From positions 1 through 28,648 of the forward strand of contig DGUP01000006.1 of assembly GCA_002394685.1 (NCBI GenBank): a stretch of DNA of 28,648 nucleotides. Reading direction: 5' to 3'. Positions within the stretch are counted from its first letter, which is position 1. Each line of letters starts with the position of its first letter. The notes under the pieces were generated by a model, which was not told the origin of the DNA, ran no database searches, and saw only the letters and a program-made list of their open reading frames with translations. Origin of the DNA: Treponema sp. UBA4307. GTDB taxonomy: Bacteria; Spirochaetota; Spirochaetia; Treponematales; Treponemataceae. The translations under genes and the position numbers were made by a program. This document shows positions 18,390-24,971 of this stretch, piece by piece.

Positions 18390-18430
18390 TTAAAACTTGA
18401 TTAGAATAAGTAAAACAACAGGGTAAAAGT

Positions 18431-18994
18431 TTGAAACACTTGGTAGTTGGAACCACAGATTTACTTTTAGAAAAAGCAGCAAGTGAGTTTCTGGAAAAGG
18501 GATATGAAAAGGCAAGCTTAAGGAAAATTGCATCTGATAGCGGAGTAAGTACTCATACAATTTATACCCGTTTTGGGGATAAAGCAGGCTTGTTTGATAT
18601 TCTGGTTAAAGATACTGCCAGTGAATTATGTAATTTAATTACCTTAAACCCTGCAATGAATGATGAACAAAGAATTAATATCATATTAAACTTTATTTAT
18701 TCAAATTACAAAGTTTTTAAGTTGATATTCTGTAAATCAAGAGGAAGTGAATACGAAGCATTTATAGAAACTTTGACTTCAATTGAAGAAAAAAATATGA
18801 AGCAGAGATTAAAAAAAGAAAATGAAAAGTTTCAGGATTATTTCTTAATTCACAGGACATGTAAGAATCTTTACTTAGATTTTTATGAAATAGTGGAAAA
18901 AGATTATAGTCTGATAAAAGCAAAGGAATATATGAAACATATAAATCTTTTTAGAAATGCAGGCTGGAAAGCAATTCTTGAAAATAAACAGTAA
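18431..18994 (+). CDS. TetR/AcrR-family transcriptional regulator
   Basis: A 187-residue one-component regulator. The N-terminal helix-turn-helix lies at about 27-57 (SLRKIASDSGVSTHTIYTRFGDKAGLFDIL), a clear TetR-type DNA-binding domain; the C-terminal part (about 60-187) is a helical ligand/dimerisation domain with no recognised ligand class. Translation appears to start at TTG (18431), with AGGG about 8 bases upstream; no in-frame ATG precedes the HTH. The operator array at 18357-18389 in its own leader argues for autoregulation. It is transcribed alone. The flanking genes are a symporter (upstream, same strand, beyond a terminator) and a convergent diguanylate cyclase, so its other targets are not obvious from context. 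Confidence 0.9.
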   Translation: MKHLVVGTTDLLLEKAASEFLEKGYEKASLRKIASDSGVSTHTIYTRFGDKAGLFDILVKDTASELCNLITLNPAMNDEQRINIILNFIYSNYKVFKLIFCKSRGSEYEAFIETLTSIEEKNMKQRLKKENEKFQDYFLIHRTCKNLYLDFYEIVEKDYSLIKAKEYMKHINLFRNAGWKAILENKQ

Positions 18995-19126
18995 AAAAAG
19001 TGAGAATACTTAAAAAGTTCCGGGAGTGGTAATTACTGGAATGGAATTAAAAATAAGGCATATTGGGATTGCCTGGGTTCAGCGAAAACTGAATGACAAA
19101 AAAAATGGAAGAAAAATCTTCTGTTT
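18995..19126 (+). other. Spacer with a short open frame running into a terminator
   Basis: There is no convincing gene. One frame opens with ATG at 19039 and stays open for about 44 codons through the following terminator hairpin, but it has no ribosome site. Another frame ends at the TGA within 19090-19095. A small hairpin TTCAG-CGAAAA-CTGAA lies at 19079-19094. It could be the 3' untranslated region of the TetR transcript or a small RNA. Confidence 0.3.
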
Positions 19127-19168
19127 AAGAGCAGTGTACCTGTGGGAGGGGGCACTGCTCTTTTTTTA
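19127..19168 (+). terminator. Intrinsic terminator of the TetR transcript
   Basis: AAGAGCAGTG (19127-19136) pairs with CACTGCTCTT (19153-19162), a perfect 10-bp GC-containing stem, followed by a T-run. It ends 16 bases before the convergent diguanylate cyclase stop. The opposite strand has no T-run, so it is one-directional. Confidence 0.9.
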
Positions 19169-19183
19169 TTTATGAATAATTAA

Positions 19184-20266
19184 TTAAGATACTACTTTAT
19201 TTTTTCCTGTGCATTTTGCCTTGTAAAGCTTTTTATCAACTTCTTCCAGAAGAAGATCGTAGGACATTTCTTCCTTGCATGTAATAAAACCTGCACTTAC
19301 AGTTATAAAACTATCTCCAACTTTTATATTTGTACGGGTTTCTTCCAAAATATTTTCAACTATTGAAAGAGCCTGTTTGCGGTCTTTGCCAGGAATCAGA
19401 ATTAAAAATTCTTCTCCTCCATAACGGCACACTGTTGATCCAAATTCTTCTGATTTTTTAAGGATTTCCGAAAACTGTTTAAGTACGGTATCTCCAAAAG
19501 GGTGTCCGTAACGGTCATTTACAGATTTAAAATTATCAATATCGAACATTGCAAGATGAAGGTTTTCAGAATCTCCTAAAGTTCTTATTGCCAGTTTAAG
19601 AAAGCTGTTAAAATATCGTCTGTTAAAAAGACCTGTAAGTTCATCTGTATTTGCCTGTTTTTCATATTCCTGTGAAAGTTTTTTGATTGTTTCCCTGTCC
19701 CTCATTGTCTGATTGGATACAGCACAGGAAAAAGCAAAAAGAATTCCTGAGGATATAATCATGCTGCAAAGCTGATCAATAAAAGCATCCTGTTTTGACA
19801 TACCAATGAAAATCTGTGGAAAAAAATAAAAACATAAAAATAATCCAGAGTACTCAAGCATTGTCAAAATAAAAAGGATAATACGCTTTTTACCTTTCAG
19901 TGCAAGGGCAGTACATACCAGAGAAAGTAAAAAATAAAACGGCATTCCACCTTGTAAACCAGCATTTGCAAAGAACATTGCAGGAAAAATAATCATTGAG
20001 GTGATTGAAATGGCAAAAAAAGCAAATAAGTCCGTCCGCGATATTTTCATACCCCAGAGCAAAAGGCCAATATGAATGATGAAAGACAAAAGCGGTAAAA
20101 GAATTGCAGCCAGAGTAAGATGAAGTACAAGAGACTCAATGAAACCAAAAAACTCTCCAACCATGGCAATTAAAACCATGGCATAGGAGATTCTTTTTTC
20201 CAGCGGTGTTGTCTGAGTAAACAGCCGGGAACAGAATTCCTTTAAAGAGAAAAAGGGATTTCTCAT
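19184..20266 (-). CDS. Membrane diguanylate cyclase (GGDEF)
   Basis: Makes cyclic di-GMP from two GTP. From the ATG at 20266 the protein has 360 residues: about six hydrophobic helices (about residues 28-190) as a membrane sensor, a short linker, then a GGDEF domain (about 205-360) with DELTGLFNRRYF, metal/GTP residues in FDIDNFKSVND, and the active loop RYGGEEF (GGEEF at about 283-287). The usual RxxD inhibitory site before the loop is absent (E..S at those positions), so product inhibition at that site is unlikely. An in-frame TTG at 20302 overlaps the predicted -35 box, and the ATG at 20266 has no ribosome site but lies 1-2 bases from the predicted transcript start: a leaderless mRNA is likely. 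It converges on the TetR gene. Confidence 0.9.
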   Translation of the reverse strand: MRNPFFSLKEFCSRLFTQTTPLEKRISYAMVLIAMVGEFFGFIESLVLHLTLAAILLPLLSFIIHIGLLLWGMKISRTDLFAFFAISITSMIIFPAMFFANAGLQGGMPFYFLLSLVCTALALKGKKRIILFILTMLEYSGLFLCFYFFPQIFIGMSKQDAFIDQLCSMIISSGILFAFSCAVSNQTMRDRETIKKLSQEYEKQANTDELTGLFNRRYFNSFLKLAIRTLGDSENLHLAMFDIDNFKSVNDRYGHPFGDTVLKQFSEILKKSEEFGSTVCRYGGEEFLILIPGKDRKQALSIVENILEETRTNIKVGDSFITVSAGFITCKEEMSYDLLLEEVDKKLYKAKCTGKNKVVS

Positions 20267-20273
20267 AAATAGA

Positions 20274-20302
20274 ATTATATTACAGTTTCTTTCTATAAGC
20301 AA
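20274..20302 (-). promoter_or_regulatory. Promoter giving a leaderless diguanylate cyclase mRNA
   Basis: On the minus strand: TTGCTT (20302-20297), a 17-bp spacer, perfect TATAAT (20279-20274). The predicted start falls at 20267-20266, directly on the ATG of the cyclase, leaving no leader for a ribosome site. Confidence 0.65.
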
Positions 20303-20338
20303 GTTTTAGCTATTTGCAGGATGATTTAGAAATTACTT

Positions 20339-20561
20339 TTATTCTCCATACAATTCTTTTACAACTTCACACAACTCTGTGTACATTTTCCATACTTCCG
20401 CAGCTGTAGAAGAACTCATCTGCAAAATCTTTATAATCCAGAGAATCACCAAAAAAATCTTCCCTGCCATACATATCATTAATATAAATATTTTGAACAG
20501 TGATTGATAATCCATCTTTGTAGTCATTAAATTCCCATACCGGAAATTTTTGTTTTCCCAT
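20339..20561 (-). pseudogene. Small unknown gene interrupted by a frameshift
   Basis: A strong ribosome site (AGGAGA, 7 bases before the ATG at 20561) starts a frame reading MGKQKFPVWEFNDYKDGL and on to DYKDFADEFFYS. That frame then stops early at 20367. One base on, a second frame carries a natural-looking helical end, TAAEVWKMYTELCEVVKELYGE, to the TAA at 20339. Joined by a +1 shift near 20390-20400, the product would have about 75 residues. I do not recognise the family. No slippery heptamer is evident at the switch, so a one-base insertion or a sequencing error is more likely than programmed frameshifting. A minus-strand terminator-like hairpin lies upstream at 20603-20633. Confidence 0.6.
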
Positions 20562-20602
20562 AAATTAATCTCCTTCTATGCTAATTTTTTATTACTATAT
20601 CT

Positions 20603-20633
20603 AAAAAAAAAAGCATTCAACTGAAAGTTGAAT
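20603..20633 (-). terminator. Minus-strand terminator-like hairpin in the leader of the small frameshifted gene
   Basis: ATTCAACT (20615-20622) and AGTTGAAT (20626-20633) form a perfect 8-bp stem with a 3-base loop, followed on the minus strand by GC and ten T (20603-20612). No minus-strand gene ends here. It could stop antisense transcription from the region right of it, or act as an attenuator for the gene starting at 20561. On the plus strand the T-tract is weak. The remaining spacer (20634-20811) shows no supported gene. Confidence 0.55.
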
Positions 20634-20811
20634 TTTAGTTATCCTGAAAAACTTTTTTATACGATTTTCGTCCCAGAGGAATTTGAAAAAACTTTTTGAA
20701 ATCTCATTACATGATAGTTACATATGATTAAATTGCAGCTGTAAACAAGAAAAATGAAGCCTGCACTGAATTAAACGAAATGATTTATATATGGACTGGA
20801 GGAATAATTTT

Positions 20812-21888
20812 ATGTCAGTAAGAATTGATGAAAATATGTTATTAAATATTCTGGAAGAAACTCCGGCAACTCAGAATATAATGCTTATGGGAAAACACGG
20901 TATCGGTAAATCTCAGATTCTTGAAACATTTTTTTCTTCCAGGGGCTGCAAAGTTGTCTCTCTGTTTCTGGGGCAGATGAGTGATCCGGGAGATTTGATT
21001 GGTATTCCTCATAAGAATGAAGAGACCGGACACACAGACTTCCTGCCTCCTTACTGGTTTCCCACAGACGATAGCCCGATTGTTCTGTTCCTGGATGAAT
21101 TAAATCGTGCTCGGCCTGAAGTACTGCAGACAATTATGGACCTTGCCCTGAACCGTAAACTTGCCGGCCGTTCACTTCCTGCAGGAAGCCGCATTATTTC
21201 CGCGATAAACATTGGGGAGGAATATCAACTTACAGATCTGGACCCGGCTCTTGTTTCCCGCTTTAACATATATGAGTTTGTTCCTAGTGTTCAGGACTGG
21301 CTTATGTGGGCCAGTAAGAACGGAGTAGATCAGCGTATTACATCCTACATTTCTGAAAATCCTAAAGCTTTGGATAATCAGATACCGGTGGAGGATCTTG
21401 ATAATCTTGAAAAAACTCCTGATCGTCGTGCATGGGTAAGAGTTTCTGAAATCATCACTGAGAAAGATATCCTGAAAGAGAGTTATAAAAGTATTATTGC
21501 AGGAATTATAGGAGACGCTGCTGCAAACAAATTCTTTGAGCATCTGGACAAAAATCATCTTCTTACTGCAAAGGAACTGCTGCTTGGAAATTACGAGATT
21601 ACTAAGCAGAAACTTAATTCATATAACACGCCACAGTTTGCGTCAATCAATGATGCAGTTTTTGTTTATCTGGAAAGTGATAAATATTCTGATGATGATA
21701 AAGTTGTCATGGCAGAGAATCTTACTTTATATTTCAATTTCCTTGAATCAAATAAACTTCGTGAAGCTATGGCACACTTCGGGAATATGTTAAGCGGACC
21801 TATGTATCCTAATGCACTGCTTTTTATCATTGAAAAATGTCCGGACCTTTACTCAAAGATTATACAGTTTGTTGCGCAGATAAAATAA
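20812..21888 (+). CDS. MoxR-type AAA+ ATPase
   Basis: An AAA_5/MoxR-class ATPase of 358 residues that probably remodels or activates a target together with the VWA protein encoded next. Numbered from the ATG at 20812, it has Walker A GKHGIGKS (27-34), Walker B VLFLDELNRA (Asp95, Glu96), sensor-1 Asn133 in SAINIGEEY, and an arginine finger in DPALVSRF (Arg150), followed by a helical lid and an unassigned C-terminal region (about 240-358). The start is chosen because GGAGG lies 9 bases upstream; that site is inside the longer frame beginning at 20791, which is therefore too long. The partner gene starts 17 bases after the stop with an equally strong ribosome site. MoxR-VWA pairs are established chaperone-like modules (RavA-ViaA, CbbQ-CbbO); the client is unknown. 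Confidence 0.92.
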   Translation: MSVRIDENMLLNILEETPATQNIMLMGKHGIGKSQILETFFSSRGCKVVSLFLGQMSDPGDLIGIPHKNEETGHTDFLPPYWFPTDDSPIVLFLDELNRARPEVLQTIMDLALNRKLAGRSLPAGSRIISAINIGEEYQLTDLDPALVSRFNIYEFVPSVQDWLMWASKNGVDQRITSYISENPKALDNQIPVEDLDNLEKTPDRRAWVRVSEIITEKDILKESYKSIIAGIIGDAAANKFFEHLDKNHLLTAKELLLGNYEITKQKLNSYNTPQFASINDAVFVYLESDKYSDDDKVVMAENLTLYFNFLESNKLREAMAHFGNMLSGPMYPNALLFIIEKCPDLYSKIIQFVAQIK

Positions 21889-21904
21889 GGTAGGTGGAGG
21901 AATT

Positions 21905-23062
21905 ATGTCTGTAAAAGAAATAATCAGCAGTGTTATTGATGAATGGTTTCTTTATGAACCACTTCTTTTCAATGTTTACTGCACACATAAACTTGAAGCG
22001 AACAGTAAAATGAAATGCAGATTCAGAACTGGAAAACGGCGAATTGAATATAATCCGGAACTTCTCAAAGATAAGTCTGCTCTGGATATTGAGCAGGGGC
22101 TTAAGAATGAAGTTATGCGAATTCTTCTTAAGCATCCATATCAGCGTCTTCCACAAAATATAAACCAATGTGCACTTACCACAGCAAGTGATGTGACTCT
22201 TAATGAGCACTGCTTTCATAATAAGATGATAAAAGATGCGGCTTATTATAATCTGAAGCCGGGTTTGAGCTATGAAGAATATTACAAGAAACTTTATTAT
22301 ATTTGTCCGGATTTTGAAGCCATGGAAAATGATGGCAAGAATCAACTGATGCCGGTTCTTAAAGAAAACGAAATCTGGGATTATGAGGCAGCTGCTGATG
22401 CTTCAGAACTCTGGGGCCAGGATTATGAAATGATAGAATTTGTAAATCATCAGATTCAGAAAGCAATGAAGGGAAACCAGTGGGGCAGTATAAGCGGGAA
22501 ATTTCATGAAACAATTACAGCATCTCTGAAAATACCAGTGGACTACCGCCGAATTCTTTCTCAGTTCCGTGCAAGCATTAATAATCAGAATAGAAAACTT
22601 AGCCGCATGAAGCCGAACCGACGCTATGGTTTTGAGTATATGGGAAGTGTTTTTGAACCTGAGACTCGTCTCTTGGTTGCAGTAGATGTGAGCAGTTCAA
22701 TTGATAGTGAAGACTTGAAAAACTTTCTTTCAATCATTAACCGTTTTTTCAGTTATGGAATACAGAAAATTCATGTACTGGCCTTTGATACAGAGATAAA
22801 GCAGGAACTTGAATTTAAGGGGCCAGCTAGATCAATAAAAATCATAGGACGAGGTGGTACGGATTTTCAGTGTGCTATAGATTATTACGAGTCTCATCCT
22901 CAATACCAGGGACTGATTATATTTACTGATGGAAATGCAGATGTTCCAAAACTGAGGCTTCATAAACAGATTCTCTGGATTATGACCGGAAAGAGAGAAT
23001 ATGATTATGCAATTAATTGGATTAGAAATCTGAGATCAAACAAGGCTACCTGGATTCCCTGA
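21905..23062 (+). CDS. VWA-domain partner of MoxR (DUF2201-like)
   Basis: A 385-residue cytoplasmic protein with two parts. The N-terminal part (about 1-240) resembles the metallopeptidase-like domain of the DUF2201 family, but the expected HExxH-type zinc site is degenerate (LKNEVMRILLKHP, about 67-78), so peptidase activity is doubtful. The C-terminal part (about 255-385) is a von Willebrand A-like domain with an intact metal-site signature: DVSSS (Asp261, Ser263, Ser265), Thr319 in GRGGTDFQ, and TDGNAD (341-346). Such domains bind metal and a client while the MoxR ATPase drives remodelling. TGGAGGAATT gives a strong ribosome site 16 bases after the ATPase stop: one operon, probably equimolar. 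No terminator is obvious; an imperfect dyad lies at 23070-23106. Confidence 0.85.
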   Translation: MSVKEIISSVIDEWFLYEPLLFNVYCTHKLEANSKMKCRFRTGKRRIEYNPELLKDKSALDIEQGLKNEVMRILLKHPYQRLPQNINQCALTTASDVTLNEHCFHNKMIKDAAYYNLKPGLSYEEYYKKLYYICPDFEAMENDGKNQLMPVLKENEIWDYEAAADASELWGQDYEMIEFVNHQIQKAMKGNQWGSISGKFHETITASLKIPVDYRRILSQFRASINNQNRKLSRMKPNRRYGFEYMGSVFEPETRLLVAVDVSSSIDSEDLKNFLSIINRFFSYGIQKIHVLAFDTEIKQELEFKGPARSIKIIGRGGTDFQCAIDYYESHPQYQGLIIFTDGNADVPKLRLHKQILWIMTGKREYDYAINWIRNLRSNKATWIP

Positions 23063-23133
23063 TTAAATTTGAGTTAAAACCATAAATGTAGTTTAATTTG
23101 CTCAAAATAAACTGATAAGGGTGCATGAAAAAC

Positions 23134-23324
23134 TTAAGACAAATGATAGCAGTCAAAAAAGAAATAATCAAAAACACAAGTTGCCGAAATTAAAACATGA
23201 GTTTCCAGTTCATCTCCAACTTTCTTTTCAGTCAGATAAGTTATAATAAATTTATCAACCGAGATCTCATCATGAAAGATTTATAATGAACAACTTTTGA
23301 AGAAATCCAGTACGCAGAAGCCAT
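23134..23324 (-). pseudogene. Decayed small gene with one frameshift
   Basis: Reading leftward from an ATG at 23324, codons give MASAYWISSKVVHYKSF. One base back, the frame continues as HDEISVDKFIITYLTEKK and on through GDELETHVLISATC to a TAA at 23134, about 63 residues in total. The second part in particular has the amino acid make-up of real protein rather than random AT-rich sequence. A -1 shift near 23272-23276 is needed. There is no ribosome site at the ATG. It lies directly downstream of the SH3 gene on the same strand. Family unknown. No other gene is supported in the 23063-23344 gap. Confidence 0.45.
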
Positions 23325-23344
23325 ATGTTTTGTTATGTGATTTA

Positions 23345-24277
23345 CTATTCTATCCAAGTCCAGTAATAAGTGTCAGAACTATTATCAGATATTCTGCATT
23401 GAACCCAGAAACCTTCTTTTCCTTCCTGGAAAAGAATTTCTTTTTCTTTTCCCATTATAAATCCAAAATATAAAATCAACTTATCCTCTGTTGATATTGT
23501 GCTGACGATTTCTGAATTAAAATCTGCTTCCTTATATATCTTATAAGATTGTTTAGGCTTCCTTTCATATTTACCATCATATCCTTCACTGTATGAAATA
23601 CAGAGTTTTACATTATTTTTAATGATTTGTTCATTTCCTTTTATCTCATCGTAAGAGATAGAAAGTCCTGATTTTTCAATATTTGATAAATCAATTCTAT
23701 AGATTTTCACTCCGTATGGACCGTCATTAAGCATTCGGAAACCAAGATAAAGAATTTTCTTATCATTTGATATTTTGTAAGAAGTGTAACACCTTGTTTC
23801 ATAATTTGGACCAGACCATTCTGTTGAATAACTGAATAATTTTGCATATGAATTATTATTTTTTAAGCAATAATAACTGTATGTACTTCCGCCTCTTTTA
23901 TCATAATCAAACCAGGATTCTGTAATAAGATATAAATTATTTTCATCAGAAAGAACCGGTGCTTCTTTACCGGATATCAGATAACCGCCGAAAACCCATC
24001 CTTCAACAGACTTATCATTTTTTCCTTCCTGAGGGATTGTCTTTACTTTTACCCAGTTGTCATCTATGTCATCTATTGTGGCAGAAATTCCTTCCTCAAG
24101 AAATAAAACACATGCCTCATTATCCAGAACAGTAATTACTTTGGAAGAAAGATTGGAATTTTCACGGAGTTTTAATCTCGTGTTTGTAAAAAAATATTTA
24201 CCTTCAAAATATTTTTCATTGGCAAATAAATTTATTGATATAAAAAGTGCAGCAATAAGTAATAATATTCTTTTCAA
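23345..24277 (-). CDS. Secreted protein with two SH3-like (SH3b) segments
   Basis: A 310-residue exported protein. A signal peptide occupies about residues 1-19 (MKRILLLIAALFISINLFA). The first SH3b-like segment (about 30-102) has the typical LKLRENSNLSSKVI strand, an acidic loop and the closing GWVFGGYL. A second, weaker one is near the C-terminus (about 240-300: YKIYKEADFNSEIVSTIS, then GFWVQCRI). Bacterial SH3 domains usually bind cell-wall peptides or other surface ligands; no catalytic domain is present. Translation starts at TTG (24277), supported by AGGAGA 7 bases upstream. The decayed gene at 24290-24512 ends on top of this ribosome site, which suggests the two once formed one transcript. 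A similar secreted SH3 plan occurs in many spirochaete hypothetical proteins. Confidence 0.8.
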   Translation of the reverse strand: MKRILLLIAALFISINLFANEKYFEGKYFFTNTRLKLRENSNLSSKVITVLDNEACVLFLEEGISATIDDIDDNWVKVKTIPQEGKNDKSVEGWVFGGYLISGKEAPVLSDENNLYLITESWFDYDKRGGSTYSYYCLKNNNSYAKLFSYSTEWSGPNYETRCYTSYKISNDKKILYLGFRMLNDGPYGVKIYRIDLSNIEKSGLSISYDEIKGNEQIIKNNVKLCISYSEGYDGKYERKPKQSYKIYKEADFNSEIVSTISTEDKLILYFGFIMGKEKEILFQEGKEGFWVQCRISDNSSDTYYWTWIE

Positions 24278-24289
24278 TTTTATTCTCCT

Positions 24290-24512
24290 TCAATAAAGCC
24301 CTGTTGAGGCTGTACGCATAATAACGGTTTGTTCCGCAGGAAGATTGACTTCATGGTTGCTGGACATTATTGTTACATGAAAATATTCCTTAATCAATAC
24401 TTGCCTCTAATTCTTTTAAGAAAACAATATTTGTTCTAAGCGGTGTCATTTGCCAGATTACATCATTAGTATTTCATTGGGAGAACTCTTTTATTATTGA
24501 ATTGAAATTCAT
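24290..24512 (-). pseudogene. Decayed small gene: in-frame TGA plus frameshift
   Basis: A strong ribosome site (GGAGGA) lies 4 bases before the ATG at 24512, which begins MNFNSIIKEFSQ and meets TGA at 24474-24476. The same frame continues as NTNDVIWQMTPLRTNIV and FLKELE before a stop near 24402. A +1 frame continues as QVLIKEYFHVTIMSSNHEV and NLPAEQTVIMRTASTGLY to TGA at 24290. The whole product would be about 74 residues. TGA probably replaces a TGG Trp codon. At least two lesions make this a pseudogene rather than programmed recoding, unless the assembly is wrong. It follows the attC-like site at 24543-24605, as a cassette gene would, and its stop overlaps the SH3 gene's ribosome site. Family unknown. 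Confidence 0.55.
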
Positions 24513-24542
24513 GTTTCCTCCAGACACACAGTGCAGGTGTGA

Positions 24543-24605
24543 GCATAACAACTGGTCCTACCGCAGCGAGCTTGACCAAGTGCCGGCTACGAACTTTTGT
24601 TATGC
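24543..24605 (-). repeat. attC-like imperfect inverted repeat (integron recombination site)
   Basis: Outer arms GCATAACAA (24543-24551) and TTGTTATGC (24597-24605) are perfect 9-bp complements ending in the AAC/GTT triplets typical of attC R-boxes. Inside, GGTCCTACCG and CGGCTACGAAC pair imperfectly with one unpaired base, as in attC L-boxes and their extrahelical bases. The centre is GC-rich against AT-rich surroundings. Its total of 63 bases fits attC length. It begins 27 bases after the stop of the tautomerase gene (minus strand) and about 30 bases before the next ATG at 24512, the normal gene-attC-gene order. No integrase is in the window. An alternative is an unrelated structured RNA or mobile repeat. 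Confidence 0.6.
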
Positions 24606-24631
24606 CCTGACACTTTGATTTTATAAGATTT

Positions 24632-24862
24632 TCAGGTACATGTATATCCTGGATCTTTATATAAGAATTCTTTTTCTTTAATAATTGATTTGTCCCAGAC
24701 TTCTTCTTTCCATTTTTCTTCCGGGATATCCTTAATTGCTACTGAAACGCTTGAAGTTTTACATCCCAATGTTTCAGCGATTACTTCTGAAATTTTTTCA
24801 GCACACAATTTCTTCTGATTATTTGTTCTTCCTGGAAAACATTTGATTTCTACGTGTGGCAT
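24632..24862 (-). CDS. pptA: Tautomerase, PptA/4-oxalocrotonate tautomerase family
   Basis: A 76-residue protein whose start MPHVEIKCFPGRT closely follows E. coli PptA (YdcE), including the catalytic Pro that becomes N-terminal after Met removal. Further family features are QKKLCAEKISEVIAETLG (helix), SVSVAIKDIPEEKW (strand and loop) and the C-terminal KDPGYTC. The superfamily carries out keto-enol tautomerisation with Pro1 as base; the physiological substrate is unknown. An AGGAAAG ribosome site is present. It sits between two structured GC-rich spacers: the attC-like element downstream and the patch at 24886-24927 upstream, so it may be an integron gene cassette. The gene is intact. Confidence 0.88.
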   Translation of the reverse strand: MPHVEIKCFPGRTNNQKKLCAEKISEVIAETLGCKTSSVSVAIKDIPEEKWKEEVWDKSIIKEKEFLYKDPGYTCT

Positions 24863-24885
24863 TTTCTTTCCTTTGATTAGAGCGT

Positions 24886-24927
24886 TGTCAAGCCGCTTAC
24901 TACTGCTACCTGCATAGCCCTAAAGTT
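24886..24927 (-). other. GC-rich spacer patch with partial dyad symmetry
   Basis: Read on the minus strand it starts AGGGCTATGC and ends GACAACGCTC. Its ends loosely mirror each other (GGGC with GCTC) and resemble the ends of the attC-like site (AGGGCATAAC to TATGCTC), in the same position between a stop codon (24972) and the next start (24862). It is shorter (42 bases) and much less symmetrical, so it may be a degenerate attC or a decayed coding fragment; two frames are open across it. Confidence 0.25.
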
Positions 24928-24971
24928 TAATATAGATTTTTCATCGAACTTGAATCGATTAAAAAAATTCC

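Noticed and set aside
19039..19173. 44-codon open frame after the TetR gene as a gene
   Set aside because: No ribosome site; it runs straight through the terminator stem and T-tract.
20267..20302. TTG at 20302 as the start of the diguanylate cyclase
   Set aside because: It coincides with the -35 box of a good promoter and has no ribosome site; the ATG at 20266 fits better.
20791..20811. Upstream ATG as MoxR ATPase start
   Set aside because: The strong GGAGG ribosome site lies inside this extension, so the ATG at 20812 is the start.
21860..22345. 161-codon open frame antisense to the VWA gene
   Set aside because: Its opposite strand encodes a protein with clear family motifs; the antisense frame has no ribosome site or recognisable domain.
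20812..23062. MoxR-VWA pair as a phage-defence system
   Set aside because: No effector gene is adjacent; such pairs are mostly general chaperones, so the sequence alone does not support a defence call.
24474..24476. In-frame TGA as a selenocysteine codon
   Set aside because: The same gene needs a frameshift as well, no stem-loop is evident just after the TGA, and a Trp-to-stop change explains it.
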